From: Apostichopus japonicus
Taxonomy: Eukaryota; Echinodermata; Holothuroidea; Aspidochirotida; Stichopodidae
Direction: 5' to 3'
Assembly: GCF_037975245.1 (NCBI RefSeq)
Contig: NC_092571.1
Span: forward strand, 2,462,501-2,526,500
DNA length: 64,000 nt
Positions within the stretch are counted from its first letter, which is position 1. Each line of letters begins with the position of its first letter. Positions 60,157 to 64,000 of this stretch are shown here, piece after piece. The notes below the pieces were generated by a model. The model saw nothing but the letters and a program-made list of their open reading frames with translations. It searched no databases and had not been told where the DNA came from. The position numbers and the translations under genes are program-made.

Positions 60157-60222
60157 GGTTGAGTTTGAGCCAGGGACCTTGAGATGCAAAAGCAAAAGTC
60201 TTTACCACTAGACCATTAGGTG
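60157..60222 (-). mobile_element. tRNA-like SINE head (first type)
   Basis: The minus strand reads CCTAATGGTCTAGTGGTAAA (A box TGGTCTAGTGG), followed ~35 bases later by GGTCCCTGGCTCAAACTC (B-box-like). It is too diverged to be a working tRNA. Confidence 0.5.
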
Positions 60223-60303
60223 GGTCTCTGGTAACAGAAGCTTTTTAAATATTTAAAGATCCTGCTGTTTGGACTTAGTCGTTTTTTTAAAACATTTTCT
60301 CCA

Positions 60304-60352
60304 CTACTCCTCCCCCCTGACTAGCTATTGGCTAGTCAGGGGGGAGGGGTGG
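60304..60352. repeat. Perfect 14-bp-arm hairpin beside a GC-rich array
   Basis: CCCCCCTGACTAGC (60312-60325), loop TATTG, GCTAGTCAGGGGGG (60331-60344). Pairing continues outward with a few mismatches. The right arm merges into the first unit of the GC-rich tandem repeat. Confidence 0.85.
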
Positions 60353-60580
60353 CGGCAAACTCCACTTGTCCGCGCGTGAACCTTGTCAGGGGGAGGGGTG
60401 GCGGCGAACTCCACTTGTCCGCGCCTTTACCTTGTCAGGGGAGGGGGAGGGGGCGGCGACCTCACCTTCTCCGCGCCTTTCCCCTGTCTCCCCTTCGGTA
60501 CTCACCTTATCCACCTGTCAGGAGGAGGGGGACCGCCCGCCTTCGGGATTCACCTTTTCCACTTGTCAGAACTCCTTTTG
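60331..60580. repeat. GC-rich ~55-bp tandem repeat x ~4
   Basis: Units carry TTGTCAGGGGGAGGGGTGGC, GGCGAACTCCACTTGTCCGC and GCCTTTACC, with copies diverging to the right. The Pro/Arg-rich ORFs are by-products. Confidence 0.8.
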
Positions 60581-60590
60581 CAAATACTCA

Positions 60591-60662
60591 CCTGGGACTT
60601 GAACCGATGCAATCCAAACCAATCGCTTACTGAACGATGGAGCTACCAATTACACCATTTCG
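60591..60662 (-). mobile_element. tRNA-like SINE head (second type)
   Basis: The minus strand reads AAATGGTGTAATTGGTAGCT (A box) and, about 35 bases later, GGTTCAAGTCCCAGG (B box GGTTCAAGTCC). Both promoter boxes are near consensus. The arms that would close a tRNA acceptor stem do not pair convincingly, so a tRNA-derived repeat is preferred over a tRNA gene. Confidence 0.6.
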
Positions 60663-60729
60663 GTTCCCTCTGGAAAAACTTCGTTTCTTATATTTATACT
60701 TCCACTCCCTCCAGAAGGTAGAAAAGTAA

Positions 60730-61640
60730 AAGGCTCTGTCTGGACATGAACGGCAGACATGATGCTCTGTCTGGGGTTCGAACCGGAGACATGGAGTTTG
60801 TCTGTCTCTCCAGTCCAGAGCACTACCAACTGCGCCACTAGAACTGTTAAGAATTAATGCTCGTTTCTAATATTTAAACTTCAGATTCCAGAATGGAATC
60901 AGGAAAAGAGCAGAAAATCAAAATGCTCTGTCTGGGGTTCGAACCGGAGACATGGAGTTTGTCTGTCTCTCCAGTCCAGAGCACTACCAACTGCGCCACT
61001 AGAACTGTTAAGAATTAATGCTCGTTTCTAATATTTAAACTTCAGATTCCAGAATGGAATCAGGAAAAGAGCAGAAAATCAAAATGCTCTGTCTGGGGTT
61101 CGAACCGGAGACATGGAGTTTGTCTGTCTCTCTCAGTTACAGAGCACTACCAACTGCGCCACTAGAACTGTTAAGAATTAATGCTCGTTTCTACTATTTA
61201 AACTTCAGATTCCAGAATGGAATCAGGAAAAGAGCAGAAAATCAAAATGCTCTGTCTGGGTTTCGAACCGGAGACATGGAGTTTGTCTGTCTCTCTCAGT
61301 TACAGAGCACTACCAACTGCGACACTAGAACTGTCGAGAATTAATGCTCGTTTCTAATATTAGGAGGCAAATAAATAGAAAATCAAATGCATCCTCTGGT
61401 GTTTGAACTCAAGACAAGGAGTTTGTCTCATTTTTTCAGTTTATTGACAATTTCTTTGTACAAAACAATAATAAATATGCAAAATTATACAACATAACAA
61501 CTGCGCCACAGTAACTGTTAATTGAGAAATGATAGGCTTTTCTAATATTTTAACTGCAAAATGAGGAAAAGAAATACCAGTTGAATTCTAGACAAAGAGT
61601 TTGTCTTACTTTCTATACATAGCACTAACCACTGTTCCTG
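60730..61640 (-). repeat. Tandem array of ~161-bp units, each with a tRNA-like pol III promoter
   Basis: Four good units (tRNA-like parts starting near 60763, 60924, 61085 and 61248) plus two decayed ones to about 61640. On the minus strand each unit reads CTAGTGGCGCAGTTGGTAGT (A box TGGCGCAGTTGG), then TCCGGTTCGAACCCCAGACA (B box GGTTCGAACCC). The ~80-bp spacer contains TTAAGAATTAATGCTCGTTT on the plus strand. Units 1 and 2 are nearly identical; units 3 and 4 share a CTCTCAGTTA variant. The fifth is interrupted by an insertion near 61440-61495. Confidence 0.85.
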
Positions 61641-61859
61641 TTTAGAAATAATAATTATTTATTTATTTGATTTATTTTGTTTTTTTCACGTGCAAATATA
61701 CAATGTGAAAGGAAGTCTTCTATAAAGCATACAATAGCTTAACAATGTAGAAGACTCCCTGAAGAAAGAAAAGAGATATGATAAGTGATATGATAAGTAT
61801 TATTTTCTTTCAGTTTATTGACAATGTCATTGTACAAAACAGTGATGAATATGACTTCA

Positions 61860-62690
61860 CTTATGAAACTCAGACGTCGCCTACGTAGAACTTATATTAT
61901 ATCATCTCCCGAGACCCAACTCTATAAACCCAAATTAACTAGCAATAAACAGACAAATATTGGCGGATGAACATAACCACGTCCAAAACAACTGCGATTC
62001 AATCATTAATGATAAAAACCCGAAACACTTTTGGAAAATTAAAAAAAAAAAAAAATCATTAACCCCATTACAACCCCAAACACAGGTAAAACAGACCAAG
62101 GCATTAGAGATAACGTAGGTAACCTCATCACAAAAACCCAAGACCAAATAAAGCTAATTGAATCGTACTTTAAAAGTATATTCAAATATCTGCGATGGCC
62201 CCCATACGATATCAGCTGTAAACACGAAATAGACCGTACAATTATCAGTAATGCAACTAGCTTTAACCCTGGCAACCCCTTAGGATGTCTCAACGAAAAC
62301 ATCCCTCTACTCAAAAAAAAAAAAATAGATATAAACAATTGGTATAGTGCCACTATAAAATGCATCCTCCACTGGTCTTGACAACATAAATGACCAAATG
62401 CTTAAAAACTCCCAGTCCGATATTCATTAACTCTCATATTTTCCTTACCCATTATTTCCCAACCCCATGGAAATCCCCCCAAAAGATTTTAATACCGAAG
62501 CTAAGTAAAGACCGCAACAAAATTCAAAACTATCGACCAATTAGTCTCCTCCCCAGCCTTAGGTATGATTTTCGAAAGAATTAAAGATAACCGCACCAGA
62601 ACCCACCTAGAGGAAATTAATCACCTTTCCCCGTATCAAACGGGCTAATTCCGCGCACACAAATCTACAATAAACCAACTTTCTGCTTAT
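61860..62690 (+). mobile_element. Degraded LINE ORF2 fragment (linker and reverse transcriptase)
   Basis: Reading across frames gives KLRRRLRRTYIISSPETQL, then SIINDKNPKHFWKIKKK, TPWKSPQKILIPKLSKDRNK, IQNYRPISLLPSL and HLEEINHLSPYQTG. NYRPISLLPSLGM and the following SPYQxGFR-like segment are reverse-transcriptase motifs of non-LTR retrotransposons; the KRRLRR/NxxKHFWK part is the linker before the RT domain. Frameshifts and stops make it dead. Confidence 0.8.
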
Positions 62691-62737
62691 CTTTTAGGCA
62701 GAACAAAGGTTTGAGAATCCTTTGTTCGTCCTAAAAG
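62691..62737. repeat. 19-bp-arm hairpin at the 3' edge of the LINE fragment
   Basis: CTTTTAGGCAGAACAAAGG, loop TTTGAGAAT, CCTTTGTTCGTCCTAAAAG. Arms pair except for two adjacent positions. Confidence 0.8.
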
Positions 62738-64000
62738 TTTTTCGGGTTTCTATTGTTCCTCTGAAGTTGCAAACTGACCAAAAAAGAAAAGAAAAAAGAG
62801 GCTGATAGAGGGCGCTCGACGCATCTTGCCAGTCATACGTGATTTCAAAGCAGTCAAATCAAACCTTTCTTATTCATAAATGTTCTCCAGTTTTACGGTG
62901 TTGTTTCCTCGGAAGTTGTATGCTAAGCGATAGAAGTGTTCAATGTTTTAATCGCAATTTTTCTTCAAAACTGGAACGGAGGGTGATAAAATACTGCCTG
63001 ATACCGTTGTTTTAACTGGTTGTTGTATATTAATAGTTTTCAACCGCTCCGCGACATGACTCGGCTATGCAGATTCAGGAAACGGTGCCTTGACCATTAC
63101 TTTAGCAACTAGGCAATCAAAAGAATTAAGATCTTTTAAGGACTAAAAAATGTAGAATTTATATTCCAAAATGTTTCAATACCCAGAGAGAACAGTCTTC
63201 CTGTGTGAAATAAAGACATACAGATGCTCTATGTATGAGCACATGGACATATTCAATGATCAATTTGAGCATGAAAGGCAGCTCTGCAACCCCTTTAATA
63301 ATTAATGAGTTACATTACATTGTTTTATTTACACTATTTCAGTTCCAAGTTCAGTACTCACTGAAGGTTTCGATTCTCTATCTGCCTTCAGTTTAGGTAA
63401 GATCTTGGGATTTTCATCCCTACATATCGCTAGATATTGCTAGAAATCCATACAGTACAGTGTTCTTGGTATTTCTTGAGATTTTTCGGGCCTGATCTTG
63501 AGAAATTGCAAAATCGGGAGTGGTCACACTCCATTTAGGTCAGTTCACGGCCTCTAGACGTCACTAATACACAGCCCGATCACTAGACTTGTTATCGATG
63601 AAGTGGTGTTGCCGGACTTTGTCAAGGTTTTGGTACTACAGGCGAAGGTTATTAATTAAGTTTTGAAACTCATCGGGAAGCGATAAGAGGGGTGGGGCGT
63701 AGGGGTTGTGGGGGGTGTTCATGCAGATTGGAACAATCTCAAGAAGTGATAGGTGCGTCCGCCTCCCCCCCCCCACTCCCCCCTCATGCACTACATGATA
63801 TTCACAGGAGATGTGCTCAATTCTCCAATCACATGCGGAATTTATTTTTAGATTCATTGTATGAGTTACGGTACTAGGTTTAGGGTAACAATTAGCATTC
63901 AGGTCGGAGTATAACATTTAATATCTGGATGGCAGTGTTGCATCGAAGGACATATGTCTAGTGCAGTTCGCATATAGATCCTGGTCTAATACCGAAATGC
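62738..64000. other. Unassigned right end of the window
   Basis: No gene is recognised. A possible 57-bp exon at 63342-63398 has a good acceptor and donor but no identifiable homology (see findings). A C-run lies at 63766-63774. Confidence 0.4.

Noticed and set aside
60763-61330. Functional tRNA genes
   Set aside because: A and B boxes are good, but acceptor, anticodon and T stems do not pair properly, so tRNA-derived repeats fit better.
1-64000. CRISPR arrays, bacterial operons or phage modules
   Set aside because: The regular repeats are tandem satellites without unique spacers, and all recognised genes are eukaryotic and mostly intron-containing.

Overview
The window is animal nuclear DNA: AT-rich, intron-rich, with canonical GT/AG exons, many minisatellites, tRNA-derived SINEs and decayed LINEs. 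Three protein-coding loci can be supported. The mTOR exons match deuterostome mTOR closely and the window also has a secreted collagen-C1q protein, so a marine deuterostome invertebrate fits best. Echinoderm, perhaps sea cucumber, is an inference and not something the sequence proves.

Layout. Bases 1-25109 hold one clear gene, an uninterrupted collagen-C1q ORF on the minus strand (5812-6597). Around it are minisatellites, a fold-back element with an 8-bp target duplication (17362-17790) and a 28-bp array that is open in all three forward frames (21105-21985). Bases 25110-47538 carry the last 16 coding exons of mTOR (plus strand): the end of the FAT domain, the FRB domain, the whole kinase domain and the FATC tail ending in CPFW plus stop. 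They join in frame into 611 codons. Bases 47539-58381 hold the mTOR 3' flank, an 830-bp fold-back element (49511-50340), a region rich in TAGGCCTA-like words, a 2-kb satellite with a 798-bp recent duplication (53225-54820), and a decayed LINE ORF1. A penultimate exon of SRP68 lies at 58382-58633 (plus strand). The last 6 kb are repeats: three kinds of tRNA-like sequence side by side (one amplified as a tandem array), a LINE reverse-transcriptase remnant and small hairpins.

How the genes relate. mTOR (growth-control kinase), SRP68 (signal recognition particle) and the C1q-like protein (secreted, lectin/complement-like) are ordinary eukaryotic genes with no operon relationship. No upstream mTOR exon could be found in the first 25 kb. 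Either that span is one large intron with the C1q gene nested antisense, or the assembly is discontinuous there.

Most interesting signals: (1) in four mTOR introns, the sequence just downstream of the exon contains copies of that exon's own 3' end plus 5' splice site, tandemly repeated in three of them; (2) several fold-back elements, two with clean target duplications, whose arms are made of short tandem units; (3) a dispersed hairpin motif ending in GAAAC, found as inverted pairs, that resembles a degenerate hammerhead-type fold; (4) a tandem array of tRNA-like SINE heads.
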